From the NCBI GenBank assembly GCA_964403075.1, contig CAYOEV010000001.1:307341-371340 (forward strand): a stretch of DNA of 64,000 nt. Reading direction: 5' to 3'. Positions 35,421 through 43,833 of the stretch are shown here, one piece after another (the first letter of the stretch is position 1; every line of letters starts with the position of its first letter). The notes under the pieces were generated by a model. That model was not told the origin of the DNA and made no database searches. It saw only the letters and a list, made by a program, of their open reading frames with translations. The DNA comes from CAYOEV01 sp964403075. GTDB taxonomy: Bacteria > Bacteroidota > Bacteroidia > Cytophagales > Cyclobacteriaceae. A program made the position numbers and the translations under genes.

Positions 35421-36629
35421 TTAGCGGAAGCGTCGGAAGACTATTTTCAGGAGCTCTTTGACTTCATCAGAGTTCATGTCCCAGTCGTATTCTTTCGCAT
35501 AGTTTTTAACCAGATGATCTACCGCAGTATCGAAGGTGGTGGATTGATTGATCTCATCAAGGGATTTCACAAACACGTCTGCGTCACCATCGTACAGTTC
35601 ATTGATGAACATGTACCGCTGATTGATGGACACAGCATTCAACACATGGCTTATCTGTCCCTGACTGTCGGCAATTGTCGGGCCGCGTTGTGATTGAAAG
35701 GTGTCGTTGAATGTGTCGTCATCTTCTTCTTCTTCCACTTCATCATCCTCATCCATATTGGTAATTACCCGAGCTGGATCAATTGTAGGTGGCGGGGGTA
35801 ATTCTTCAGTTTCCTTTTTATCCGAGGCTTTGGGTAGGGTTCGCCGTGATGAGCTGGGCAGTGGGGTATCTATTGGCTCTTCTAGGTCGTCGTCGTCAAC
35901 ATCTTCAATCCGTCCTTCTCGTCGCCTGGAAGCCCTTGCCACCCGGGGCGCAATCAGGTCGTCTTCATCGATGGAAAATGGGGTGTCATCCTCCGAACCT
36001 TTTGATACAGAAGGGGTTTCTATGGCTTCTTCGGCCTCCTCCAGCTGTTCCAGGCTGATTGGAACTACCTCATTTAACAACGCGAGCTCCTTTTCGATTA
36101 CCTCCCTGCTGAATCCATCTTTAACCAAAAGATCTTCCCTGTCCACACCTATATTTTTTTGTAAGTAGCTGGAGAATTCCTCCTTTTCAATCCGCAGGTA
36201 TTTGGTGATGTTTTTAACACACTTTTCAGTAAGCGCATCCTCTCCGCGTCGATCCAATTCAATGTCAAGGTAGATGCCCGGATTGATAAGCAGATACAGG
36301 GTATCCCGAAGGGCATCTTCGAGGAGTACGCAAAACTCCTTTTCAGCAACCTTGATGTGCTGTGAGAGCACATTCATGAAAGCGATCATGGCTTTTTTTA
36401 CCTCAGGCGTATCATAATCGAAGAAAGGACTTTCCAATCGTTGAGATTCGTTCTGCCAATTACTGAATAGTAGTTTAACGACAAAAAAATTAACTTGCCT
36501 AGAAGGAGTAGCCGCTAGAATTTCTTTTCCGGAGATGGCAGACTTTTCCTGAAAAAACTGTTTACAAATACTTTTGGAAAACTGTTCACTATAATCCTCA
36601 AGAAAATCTTCGTTGATCTTTATTTGCAT
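35421..36629 (-). CDS. Conserved Bacteroidota protein with acidic linker, function unknown
   Basis: 402 residues, soluble, without a signal peptide. Three parts are visible: an N-terminal helical domain (residues 1-190, including a repeated pattern of charged helices), a low-complexity acidic/proline/serine linker (about 195-325, with DVDDDDLEEP, ELPPPPTIDP and VEEEEDDD), and a C-terminal helical domain (about 330-402, INQRYMFINELYDGD through WDMNSDEVKELLKIVFRRF). I have the impression that the C-terminal pattern recurs in proteins of this phylum, but I know no function. It converges on rodA and diverges from the ferredoxin gene across only 16 bases. Confidence 0.7.
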   Translation of the reverse strand: MQIKINEDFLEDYSEQFSKSICKQFFQEKSAISGKEILAATPSRQVNFFVVKLLFSNWQNESQRLESPFFDYDTPEVKKAMIAFMNVLSQHIKVAEKEFCVLLEDALRDTLYLLINPGIYLDIELDRRGEDALTEKCVKNITKYLRIEKEEFSSYLQKNIGVDREDLLVKDGFSREVIEKELALLNEVVPISLEQLEEAEEAIETPSVSKGSEDDTPFSIDEDDLIAPRVARASRRREGRIEDVDDDDLEEPIDTPLPSSSRRTLPKASDKKETEELPPPPTIDPARVITNMDEDDEVEEEEDDDTFNDTFQSQRGPTIADSQGQISHVLNAVSINQRYMFINELYDGDADVFVKSLDEINQSTTFDTAVDHLVKNYAKEYDWDMNSDEVKELLKIVFRRFR

Positions 36630-36645
36630 GTAAGATTGTTCTGAA

Positions 36646-36966
36646 ATGCCGCAATTAATAATAGAAAATCTTCACCAGTTGACAATATCTTACGAAGATA
36701 AATCAGATTTGATTCTCGACGTATTGCTCCGACATACGGATTGGATGCACGCCTGTGGCGGTAAAGGACGTTGTACGACATGTAAAATGATTGTTTGCTC
36801 TGGGGGTGATCAGTTAAGCGAGCCATCAATATTGGAAATTCAGTTTCGTACGCAGCATCGACTGGAAAAAAACGAGCGACTGGCATGTCAGACCCGTAAT
36901 AAGGGATCACTTTCTATTCGGGTAGCCAAAATTTACCAACTTCCTCATATCGATTATTCCTCATAA
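36646..36966 (+). CDS. [2Fe-2S] ferredoxin
   Basis: 106 residues of the adrenodoxin-like plant-type ferredoxin fold. The cluster ligands are Cys37, Cys43, Cys46 (ACGGKGRCTTCK) and Cys81 (RLACQT); an extra Cys51 is probably not a ligand. It is a cytosolic one-electron carrier; the partner is not evident from context. It precedes tdk by 1 base and starts 16 bases from the divergent acidic-linker gene, so both promoters must overlap the coding starts. Confidence 0.88.
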   Translation: MPQLIIENLHQLTISYEDKSDLILDVLLRHTDWMHACGGKGRCTTCKMIVCSGGDQLSEPSILEIQFRTQHRLEKNERLACQTRNKGSLSIRVAKIYQLPHIDYSS

Positions 36967-36967
36967 G

Positions 36968-37549
36968 ATGTTTGTAGAAAGGCAGTTAGGCGGCTTACAA
37001 AGTTACGGCTGGATTGAAGTAATTTGTGGTTCCATGTTTTCAGGAAAGACTGAGGAGTTGATTCGACGGGTCAATCGGGCACTTCTTGCTACACAGGAGG
37101 TGGAATTATTTAAACCAGTGACAGACAAACGCTATTCGCTAAAAAAAGTCGTTTCTCATGATGAACGAAAAAAACCTTCAACATCCGTACAACACGCCCG
37201 CGACATTTTACTGCATACCGGCGGATGTCGGGTGATAGGTGTCGATGAGGCGCAGTTTTTTGATGAAACACTGGTTCATGTGTGCAATGAGCTGGCGAAT
37301 CAGGGGAAAAGAGTCATTTTGGCAGGATTAGATATGGATTTTATGGGTCGGCCATTTAGCCCCATGGATCAGTTGATGGCCATTGCAGAATACGTAACTA
37401 AAGTACATGCTGTCTGCATGGACTGCGGAGAAGTGGCCTCTTACACCTACAGAAGGTCAAAGTCCCAAAAGCAGGTGGTATTGGGCGAACGTGATTTTTA
37501 TGAGGCTTTATGCAGAAGATGCTATTATGAAAAAATGGATCGTCGCTAA
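36968..37549 (+). CDS. tdk: Thymidine kinase
   Basis: 193 residues of type II thymidine kinases. The P-loop GSMFSGKTEE starts at residue 21, VIGVDEAQFFDE is the Walker B region, and the lasso/zinc site has CMDCG and CRRCYYE cysteine pairs. It phosphorylates thymidine in salvage. The gene order tdk-porZ-recO is common in Bacteroidota. The last 23 bases overlap the porZ-like gene. Confidence 0.94.
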   Translation: MFVERQLGGLQSYGWIEVICGSMFSGKTEELIRRVNRALLATQEVELFKPVTDKRYSLKKVVSHDERKKPSTSVQHARDILLHTGGCRVIGVDEAQFFDETLVHVCNELANQGKRVILAGLDMDFMGRPFSPMDQLMAIAEYVTKVHAVCMDCGEVASYTYRRSKSQKQVVLGERDFYEALCRRCYYEKMDRR

Positions 37550-39668
37550 CCTGCTCGGTATTACGGTGCTGAATGCATCCAGTCAGCCTATTGGCCAATG
37601 GACCTCGCACTTTAGTTATGCAGAGGCCAGAGAGTTACTTGAGGTCAACGATCGGATTTATTGTGCCACAGCTTTGGGGTTGTTTAGTGTGGATACTTCA
37701 ACAGGTAACCTTATCACATTGGATAAAACCAATGGGCTTTCTGATGTAGGGGTTTCAGTCATGGCTTATACCCCCGAGGCTGAGGTCTTGCTTTTGGCAT
37801 ATTCGTCGGGCCTCATTGAAGGAGTGCCTGTCTCCGGCGCTACATTTGTTTTTTCAGACCTCACCTTACCGGAATTGAATGAATCGATTAATTTCTATGA
37901 TCTGGACGTGCGGGGTTCCATGGCGTTTTTATCGACCAGCGTGGGTGTGGTTACACTGGATCTTGTGCAACGCGTACTTCGGGAAAACTACCGAAACATT
38001 GGTCCGGAAGGCTTAGCCGTCGAGGTTTTCTCTACGGCGGTGAGCACCACAGCAATTCATGTGCGCAGTTCCGTAGGTTTGCTATCGGCCAGCCTAGATG
38101 ATAATCTGCTGGATTTCAACAACTGGACAGTTCAGGACAGCACAACCAACTGGTCGGCACTGGGTAGTCATGAGGAGGTTTTTTATGCGGTAGCCAATGG
38201 GGATTCCCTTTTTCAGTTTGATGGAGATGATTGGACGCCCAACGCTATCAGTTATGCATCTTACGTCAATAGATTGGAAATTAACGCGAACGGACAGCTG
38301 ATTGCCATTGCCGCCGATCAGGTGTTCGACGCACTTTCCGGCGAGGCAATGTTCATTTCTGAGGGTCTATCCGGGATACGGGACGCCATTTTTTTGAATG
38401 AAAGATGGTATGTAGCAGATAATGAAAGGGGATTGGTAATGGTCAATGGGGTTACGCAGGAATCCCTTAGACCGAATGGTCCTTTGTCTAATTTCCCGAG
38501 TCTTCTTAAATATTTACCCACGGGCACCTTTAGTCTGTACGGGCATCCGGCGATGAATACCGAAGGGCCAGTGGATAGTCTGGGTTATAGTTTCTATGCA
38601 GCAGGTCGGTGGACAAATGAGATGCTGCCGGACTTTTTTAATCTGTCGGATGTCACGTTCTTCGAGGGGAACCACTATTTCTCATCATACTTGTTTGGGG
38701 TGCGCAACGCAGAAACAGGTAGGCAATGGACATCAACCGATAGTGCTTTACCGGCGGACGTGTTGGGATGGACGGCAGTCAGCCGATTGACTGCTGACGC
38801 CTCATCAATTTGGATTGGCATGAAGAGCGGGTCTCCCAATGTGCTGAGAATGAATCAGTTGGCAGTAGAGCAGATTACTCCGATTGCTTCTGGAGCGGTG
38901 GCTGATTTTAAGCTGACCGGCACGGGAACGTTGTGGGCGGTGATTAATGAACGGCCCTTCAGTCGGACGGAAACGGGGTCTATTGGCATTGGCCTGCCTG
39001 TATCGACTTTCCTGACGGGCTCACTTGCCCTTACCCGTGGCGATGTATTGTGGGCGGCTAGCAACAGGGGGCCTAAGTTTTACACCAACGCCTCCTTCCC
39101 TTTGGATGATACCGATCTGCAAACCCCGCTCATAGATGGGGGAGCTTTACTTGGGAATGAAACCATCAATGATGTGATGCTTGATGGAGGTGACCGACTC
39201 TGGGTGGCGACCGAAACAGGTGTTTGGGTTTTTGAAGACAGTTTTGGCGAACTCGTGCAGCGTTTTACGAAAGACAACAGTCCTCTTCCATCGGATTCGG
39301 TAAATGAACTAAGCTATGAGTCCGCTACCGGCACGGTATTCATGGCCACAGCGATGGGAATGGTAAGTTATCGGTCGGGCTCTTCTCAGCCGGAAAGTGC
39401 GTTGAATAAGATTCGTGTGTTTCCAAATCCTGTAAATCCGGCATTTGATGGAACTGTGGCCATTTCAGGTTTGGTGGATGATGCGGAACTGAGGTTGACA
39501 GATATTAATGGGCGGCTGGTTAATCGGCTGAAATCGGTTGGTGGAACGGCTACCTGGAACTTATTGGACATAAACGGGCAACAAATTGCAACGGGTGTTT
39601 ATCTCGTTTTTGCCACTTCGAGAGATGGAAAATCGGGTATTGTAGGCAAAATTGTCGTGGTGAGATGA
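37527..39668 (+). CDS. porZ: PorZ-like T9SS beta-propeller protein with type A sorting domain
   Basis: 713 residues from the ATG at 37527, which begins a signal peptide (MKKWIVANLLGITVLNASSQ); the frame is open further upstream inside tdk. Two seven-bladed propeller-like regions follow (IGQWTSHFSYAEARELLEV, LWVATETGVWVFED), then a T9SS type A C-terminal domain (about residues 630-713, starting at RVFPNPVNPAF and ending KIVVVR). PorZ delivers anionic LPS to the surface attachment complex. The role is inferred from architecture and the tdk/recO context; another T9SS-exported propeller is possible. Confidence 0.75.
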   Translation: MKKWIVANLLGITVLNASSQPIGQWTSHFSYAEARELLEVNDRIYCATALGLFSVDTSTGNLITLDKTNGLSDVGVSVMAYTPEAEVLLLAYSSGLIEGVPVSGATFVFSDLTLPELNESINFYDLDVRGSMAFLSTSVGVVTLDLVQRVLRENYRNIGPEGLAVEVFSTAVSTTAIHVRSSVGLLSASLDDNLLDFNNWTVQDSTTNWSALGSHEEVFYAVANGDSLFQFDGDDWTPNAISYASYVNRLEINANGQLIAIAADQVFDALSGEAMFISEGLSGIRDAIFLNERWYVADNERGLVMVNGVTQESLRPNGPLSNFPSLLKYLPTGTFSLYGHPAMNTEGPVDSLGYSFYAAGRWTNEMLPDFFNLSDVTFFEGNHYFSSYLFGVRNAETGRQWTSTDSALPADVLGWTAVSRLTADASSIWIGMKSGSPNVLRMNQLAVEQITPIASGAVADFKLTGTGTLWAVINERPFSRTETGSIGIGLPVSTFLTGSLALTRGDVLWAASNRGPKFYTNASFPLDDTDLQTPLIDGGALLGNETINDVMLDGGDRLWVATETGVWVFEDSFGELVQRFTKDNSPLPSDSVNELSYESATGTVFMATAMGMVSYRSGSSQPESALNKIRVFPNPVNPAFDGTVAISGLVDDAELRLTDINGRLVNRLKSVGGTATWNLLDINGQQIATGVYLVFATSRDGKSGIVGKIVVVR

Positions 39669-40339
39669 TAGCAAAATCACAGGGAATTGTGCTGAGTACG
39701 CTCCCATTTCAAGAGCATTCCATTATCGCGCGATTGTATACACGCGATTTTGGTTACGGGGCTTTTATCGTAAGGGGGGTGAGGCGTGCACGCGCTCGCG
39801 GCCAATTGGCTTATTTTCAGCCTTTCACCATTTTGGATGTCGTAGTCTACGTGAAAGCGAGCCGATCTATACAGAATCTGACGGAATACAAGGCATTGCA
39901 TTATGAAAAGCAACCTGACGTGAGGAAACAAACTGTCATGTTATTCCTTTCGGAAGTGTTGCAGCAATTATTAAGACAAGAGGAGGAGAGCAATCCGGCC
40001 ATGTATGATTACTTATGCGGTGCCATACAAATCTTTCACGATAGGGACTGGATACAAAACTTTCACGTTCAATGTCTGGTACAATTGACACCTTTTTTAG
40101 GCATATCCATTGGATCGGTGGAGATACTGCTTACGGAGCTTCAAAATCATGACATGTCTCCCTCGCTACGAACATTTTTTGAGGAGTCTATTTTTCAGCC
40201 CATTGGCGCCATGAATGTGGTGGGAACCGGAACTATAAGAAGTGAAGCCATTGGTTGGCTGCTGGATTATTTCGCTCTCCACATACCCGGTTTCGGGCCT
40301 ATCCAATCAACCGAGGTACTACAACGAATTTTTTATTGA
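39665..40339 (+). CDS. recO: DNA repair protein RecO
   Basis: 224 residues. The N-terminal OB fold (residues 1-80) begins KSQGIVLSTLPFQEHSIIARLYT and contains GVRRARARGQLAYFQPF; a helical C-terminal domain follows. RecO loads RecA onto SSB-coated single-stranded DNA with RecR. The zinc-finger cysteines present in some RecO proteins are not apparent. It overlaps the porZ-like stop by 4 bases. Confidence 0.9.
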   Translation: MIAKSQGIVLSTLPFQEHSIIARLYTRDFGYGAFIVRGVRRARARGQLAYFQPFTILDVVVYVKASRSIQNLTEYKALHYEKQPDVRKQTVMLFLSEVLQQLLRQEEESNPAMYDYLCGAIQIFHDRDWIQNFHVQCLVQLTPFLGISIGSVEILLTELQNHDMSPSLRTFFEESIFQPIGAMNVVGTGTIRSEAIGWLLDYFALHIPGFGPIQSTEVLQRIFY

Positions 40340-40363
40340 TATTTGAATAGACCAAGAATAATT

Positions 40364-41320
40364 ATGGCAGGTACCGCTGGAATCCCTTCATTAGATTTAC
40401 ATGCATTTACGCAAGGAAATGTATCCCAACGGGAAAATTTTGCGACTGCTTTAGGAGGCGCTTTTGAGCAGTATGGTTTTGTAGCAATCAAAAATCATGG
40501 CTTGGACACCGAACTGACACGCAATCTTTATGACGCTGTACAGCGGTTTTTTTCGCTGCCGGATCATGTCAAGCAGGCTTACGAAAACGAGCAGCTTAAT
40601 GGGCAGCGGGGATATGTGAGCAAAGGAAAAGAAAAAGCCAAGGGTCGAAATACAGGTGATCTGAAGGAATTTTACCATGTTGGTCAACCGCTTGAAAATG
40701 CAGATGTAGAAATGCCGGCAAATATTTGGCCGAAAGAAGTTCCGGAATTTAAGACCCATACGTTGGCAGCCTTTAATGCTTTGCTCAGAACCGGGTTGGA
40801 TTTGTTGCAGGCCATTGCCTTGCATTTAAAATTACCTTTTGATTATTTCGATGAATACGTAGCGACAGGGAACAGTATCCTTAGGCCAATCCATTATTTT
40901 CCGATAGATGAATTAGAGGCACTACCCCCTGATGCGGTCCGGGCTGCGGCACATGGGGACATTAATTTGATTACTTTATTAATGGGGGCAAGTGCTGACG
41001 GACTTCAGATCTTAAGTAAGGACGGGGAGTGGACACCAATCACAGCCCCCCCTGACCAAATAGTGGTTAATGTAGGAGACATGTTGGAGCGCCATACCAA
41101 TGGTCAATTAAAATCTACCATTCACCGGGTAGTCAACCCCCCCCTAGATCAGATGACCACTTCCCGTTATTCTATTCCGTTTTTCGTACATCCGGTATCC
41201 TCGATGGACTTGAGTTGCCTGGGTGTTTGTGTAGATGCGCAGCATCCGAAAAGATTCGAGGACATCACAGCTGGAGAATTCTTAATTCACCGTCTGAATG
41301 AGATAGGTTTAATCAAATGA
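40364..41320 (+). CDS. 2-oxoglutarate/Fe(II) oxygenase, isopenicillin N synthase family
   Basis: 318 residues from the ATG at 40364; a TTG at 40343 would add seven. The N-terminal DIOX_N region (IPSLDLHAF, YGFVAIKNHG, QRGYVSKGKEKAKG) is followed by the catalytic 2OG-FeII domain with the Fe ligands HGD and a later His in STIHRV, and the RYS motif that binds 2-oxoglutarate. Substrates in the family range from antibiotic precursors to hormones; none can be assigned. It overlaps chrA by 4 bases. Confidence 0.85.
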   Translation: MAGTAGIPSLDLHAFTQGNVSQRENFATALGGAFEQYGFVAIKNHGLDTELTRNLYDAVQRFFSLPDHVKQAYENEQLNGQRGYVSKGKEKAKGRNTGDLKEFYHVGQPLENADVEMPANIWPKEVPEFKTHTLAAFNALLRTGLDLLQAIALHLKLPFDYFDEYVATGNSILRPIHYFPIDELEALPPDAVRAAAHGDINLITLLMGASADGLQILSKDGEWTPITAPPDQIVVNVGDMLERHTNGQLKSTIHRVVNPPLDQMTTSRYSIPFFVHPVSSMDLSCLGVCVDAQHPKRFEDITAGEFLIHRLNEIGLIK

Positions 41321-42498
41321 CTTTTAGAAGGGTCCGTTATTTTATTTTTCTTCGCCACGTGTTTCTCCTGGCAGTAACCGCCATAGGTGGACCACAGGCC
41401 CACATCGCCATGTTCATTGACCATCTTGTGAAAAAACATGGCTATGTGACAGAAGAAGATTTGCTCGAATTGTTTGCTTTATGTCAGGTACTTCCAGGCC
41501 CCACTTCAACCCAGACCATCACTGCCATCGGGTTCCGTATTGGTGGCCCAAAGTTGGCTTATTTAACCCTGCTGACATGGATGTTACCCGCCGTAACCAT
41601 CATGACAATGGCGGCCATTATGGTCATTTGGTTTAATGAGATGAACGTATCGCTTTCGTTTTTGCGCTTTGTAGAGCCCATTGCCGTCGGGATTGTGGCT
41701 TATTCGGCTTACGTTATTTCGAAGAAGGTGGTGCACTCATTTACTGGAATTTTCCTAATGATCAGTGCGGTTGTTACCTCTTTTTATGTGCGTAGTCCTT
41801 TTGTGTTCCCCATATTGTTATTTATCGGTGGTTCGATAACTGCGGTTAATTACAAGCGACACCCAAAAGAAGCGAAAGAAAAAATTCATATTGAGTGGTC
41901 TAATTTCTTTCTCTGGGGGGGTGTATTTGTCCTGATAGCGATTGTAGGGGCTATTTCGCAGTACAAATTGGTCCTCCTGTTCGAGAACTTCTACAGAAAT
42001 GGAAGTTTGATCTTTGGTGGCGGACAAGTATTGGTACCGTTGCTATATACCGAATTTGTGGAATTTAAGGAGTATCTCACTGGCAACGAGTTTGTTTCCG
42101 GTTACGGATTGGTGCAAGCCATTCCGGGACCCGTGTTTTCGTTTTGTGCTTATGTGGGTACGCTGAGTATGCGGGATATGGGTCTTTCAGGTCAGATTTT
42201 TGGTGCATTGATGGCCAGTGCAGGAATTTTTCTACCGGGGACCTTTTTGATTTTCTTTGTCATCCGTTTCTGGGACCAGGCCAAACGTTACCGCGTGGTG
42301 AGGGCCTCTTTAGAAGGGGTACACGCGGTGAGTTCCGGACTGGTCTTTGCCGCGGTACTGCTGCTTTTAGAGCCCATGGAACAAAATTACGGCAACTATT
42401 TGCTAATGATTGGCACGGCTTTGACGTTGTATCTGACCAAAATCCCCACACCGGTCATTATTCTTACTGGGTTGGTGGTTGGTTTGGCTTTTGGTTGA
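41317..42498 (+). CDS. chrA: Chromate transporter, ChrA family
   Basis: 393 residues with two tandem CHR domains, the long-chain ChrA form. Domain 1 contains TAIGGPQAHIAMF and CQVLPGPTSTQ; domain 2 contains SLIFGGGQVLVPLL and QAIPGPVFSF. About ten to twelve transmembrane helices are present. Family members export chromate by proton antiport; some paralogues may carry other anions such as sulfate. It overlaps the oxygenase stop by 4 bases and is convergent with the skp genes, separated by 267 bases. Confidence 0.9.
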   Translation: MTFRRVRYFIFLRHVFLLAVTAIGGPQAHIAMFIDHLVKKHGYVTEEDLLELFALCQVLPGPTSTQTITAIGFRIGGPKLAYLTLLTWMLPAVTIMTMAAIMVIWFNEMNVSLSFLRFVEPIAVGIVAYSAYVISKKVVHSFTGIFLMISAVVTSFYVRSPFVFPILLFIGGSITAVNYKRHPKEAKEKIHIEWSNFFLWGGVFVLIAIVGAISQYKLVLLFENFYRNGSLIFGGGQVLVPLLYTEFVEFKEYLTGNEFVSGYGLVQAIPGPVFSFCAYVGTLSMRDMGLSGQIFGALMASAGIFLPGTFLIFFVIRFWDQAKRYRVVRASLEGVHAVSSGLVFAAVLLLLEPMEQNYGNYLLMIGTALTLYLTKIPTPVIILTGLVVGLAFG

Positions 42499-42714
42499 GA
42501 GATGGCCCAATACTCCCTATAGATTCATGATTTTTCATTACATCTTACATGTACCAGCATTGTTTTAATGTTGAATGAATTTGACTCATTCTCCTTCCTT
42601 AAAGTGAATTTTTGAAATGCCTAATATTGGGTTGAGGACAGAAAGGCGACCATTACCTGGTCAGTAGGTTTAGGGTCTGGTGGTGTATGACCCGATCCAA
42701 TTGGCTTTATTCAA
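42499..42714. other. Intergenic gap between chrA and skp operon
   Basis: This stretch between two convergent genes holds no recognisable gene or RNA. The only structure identified in the full gap is the terminator hairpin that follows it. Confidence 0.6.
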
Positions 42715-42746
42715 TATAAAAAAGCCACTCCTATTGGAATGGCTTT
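42715..42746 (-). terminator. Terminator of the yqeY-skp operon
   Basis: A stem pairs 42721-42731 with 42736-42746 (AAAGCCACTCC and GGAATGGCTTT, one internal mismatch) around the loop TATT. Read on the minus strand it is followed by TTTTTT, a standard intrinsic terminator 20 bases after the last skp stop codon. It may also slow chrA transcripts arriving on the plus strand. Confidence 0.75.
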
Positions 42747-42765
42747 GGTCTTTTCTTTGCAACAT

Positions 42766-43299
42766 TTACTCCCCTACTGGTGCTTTTACGCCCAGCTCGT
42801 CAAGAACTAGAGGAGACACGTCATGTTCTGCCTTGGCGTAGAGTAATACATCCAAGCCGCCGCTTCTGGCATCAAAGATGAAATCGTAGCCTTCACGTTC
42901 CGACACCGTCTCGATAGCTTTGCCTATTTTTTCAAAAGCTGGCTCTAGAAGCTCTTGGCGTTTTTTGGCCATGGAATCTTGAGCTTTTTGCTGAAATTCC
43001 TGAATGTTGGTTTGAAGATTGTTAATTTCCTGTTCCTTGTCTGCACGCACTACATCATCAAAATTCTCGGCATTGCTTCGATAATCCTCGATTTTGGCTT
43101 GTAAGTCAGCATATTTGGTTTGGAGCTGCTTATCCAACATGGTTCTATGTGAGTTGAGGTCGGCTTCGATTTGTTTGGCTTCCGGGAGCAGGCTCAGTAT
43201 ATAATCTGCGCTGGTGTATCCGACCTTTAGACCCTGTGCAACGCCATTCAACACCATAACGCTGGCCATGAGGCTAAAAAGTATCATTTTCGTTTTCAT
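42766..43299 (-). CDS. OmpH/Skp family periplasmic chaperone (second copy)
   Basis: 177 residues: a signal peptide (residues 1-22), an LKVGYTSADYILS start typical of OmpH proteins, a long coiled coil (about 40-120), then FDARSGGLDVLLYAKAEHDVS. The Skp trimer holds unfolded outer-membrane proteins for BamA. It follows another OmpH gene by two bases and a terminator follows it, so it ends the operon. Confidence 0.9.
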   Translation of the reverse strand: MKTKMILFSLMASVMVLNGVAQGLKVGYTSADYILSLLPEAKQIEADLNSHRTMLDKQLQTKYADLQAKIEDYRSNAENFDDVVRADKEQEINNLQTNIQEFQQKAQDSMAKKRQELLEPAFEKIGKAIETVSEREGYDFIFDARSGGLDVLLYAKAEHDVSPLVLDELGVKAPVGE

Positions 43300-43301
43300 A
43301 A

Positions 43302-43832
43302 CTATTTATTTACACTTTTGTTTTGTTCCAATTCTAATTCTTCTAACACAAAGTCGGTGTAATCATGAATGGGGTCTGTGTAGATCATGATAGGTTCACC
43401 AGATTTGTCAAAAACTATGCTTAGTCTGTTGTTTTTTGCCACTATCTCAACGGCCTCAAACACCTGATCTTGTACTGGTTTGATTAATTCTTTTTTCTTT
43501 AACCAGTACAAGCCATCCTGGCGGCCGAATATTTGTTGTTCGAATTCTTTTACCTGCTTCCTCTGCTCGTCTATGGCCACCACACGTTCTTCATAGATTT
43601 CTTTAGTGAGCAACACCTCCTCTGCTTTAAGTGCGGCCACCATGGCGTCTACATCTACATATTGCTCAGCGATCTCTTTTTCCCATTCAGAGGCTAATTT
43701 TTCTAATTCCAATTGAGCCTCTTGATAAGCGGGCATTCTGTTGAGCACATAGCTCATGTCAACATAACCAAATTTTTGGGCAAATGTAATCTGAAACAGG
43801 AGGCATCCAAACAGAGCGAATATTGCTTTCAT
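43302..43832 (-). CDS. OmpH/Skp family periplasmic chaperone (first copy)
   Basis: 176 residues from the ATG at 43832; the longer frame would run into bamA. It has a signal peptide (MKAIFALFGCLLFQITFAQ), then KFGYVDMSYVLNRMP, a coiled coil (about 45-115) and SIVFDKSGEPIMIYT. Paired skp genes after bamA are common in Bacteroidota. The start is one base from the bamA stop. Confidence 0.9.
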   Translation of the reverse strand: MKAIFALFGCLLFQITFAQKFGYVDMSYVLNRMPAYQEAQLELEKLASEWEKEIAEQYVDVDAMVAALKAEEVLLTKEIYEERVVAIDEQRKQVKEFEQQIFGRQDGLYWLKKKELIKPVQDQVFEAVEIVAKNNRLSIVFDKSGEPIMIYTDPIHDYTDFVLEELELEQNKSVNK

Positions 43833-43833
43833 G

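Noticed and set aside
35701..36168. Long plus-strand open frame rich in serine
   Set aside because: It is the antisense image of the acidic Asp/Glu linker of the minus-strand gene at 35421-36629; poly-Ser is what GAT/GAA tracts give on the other strand.
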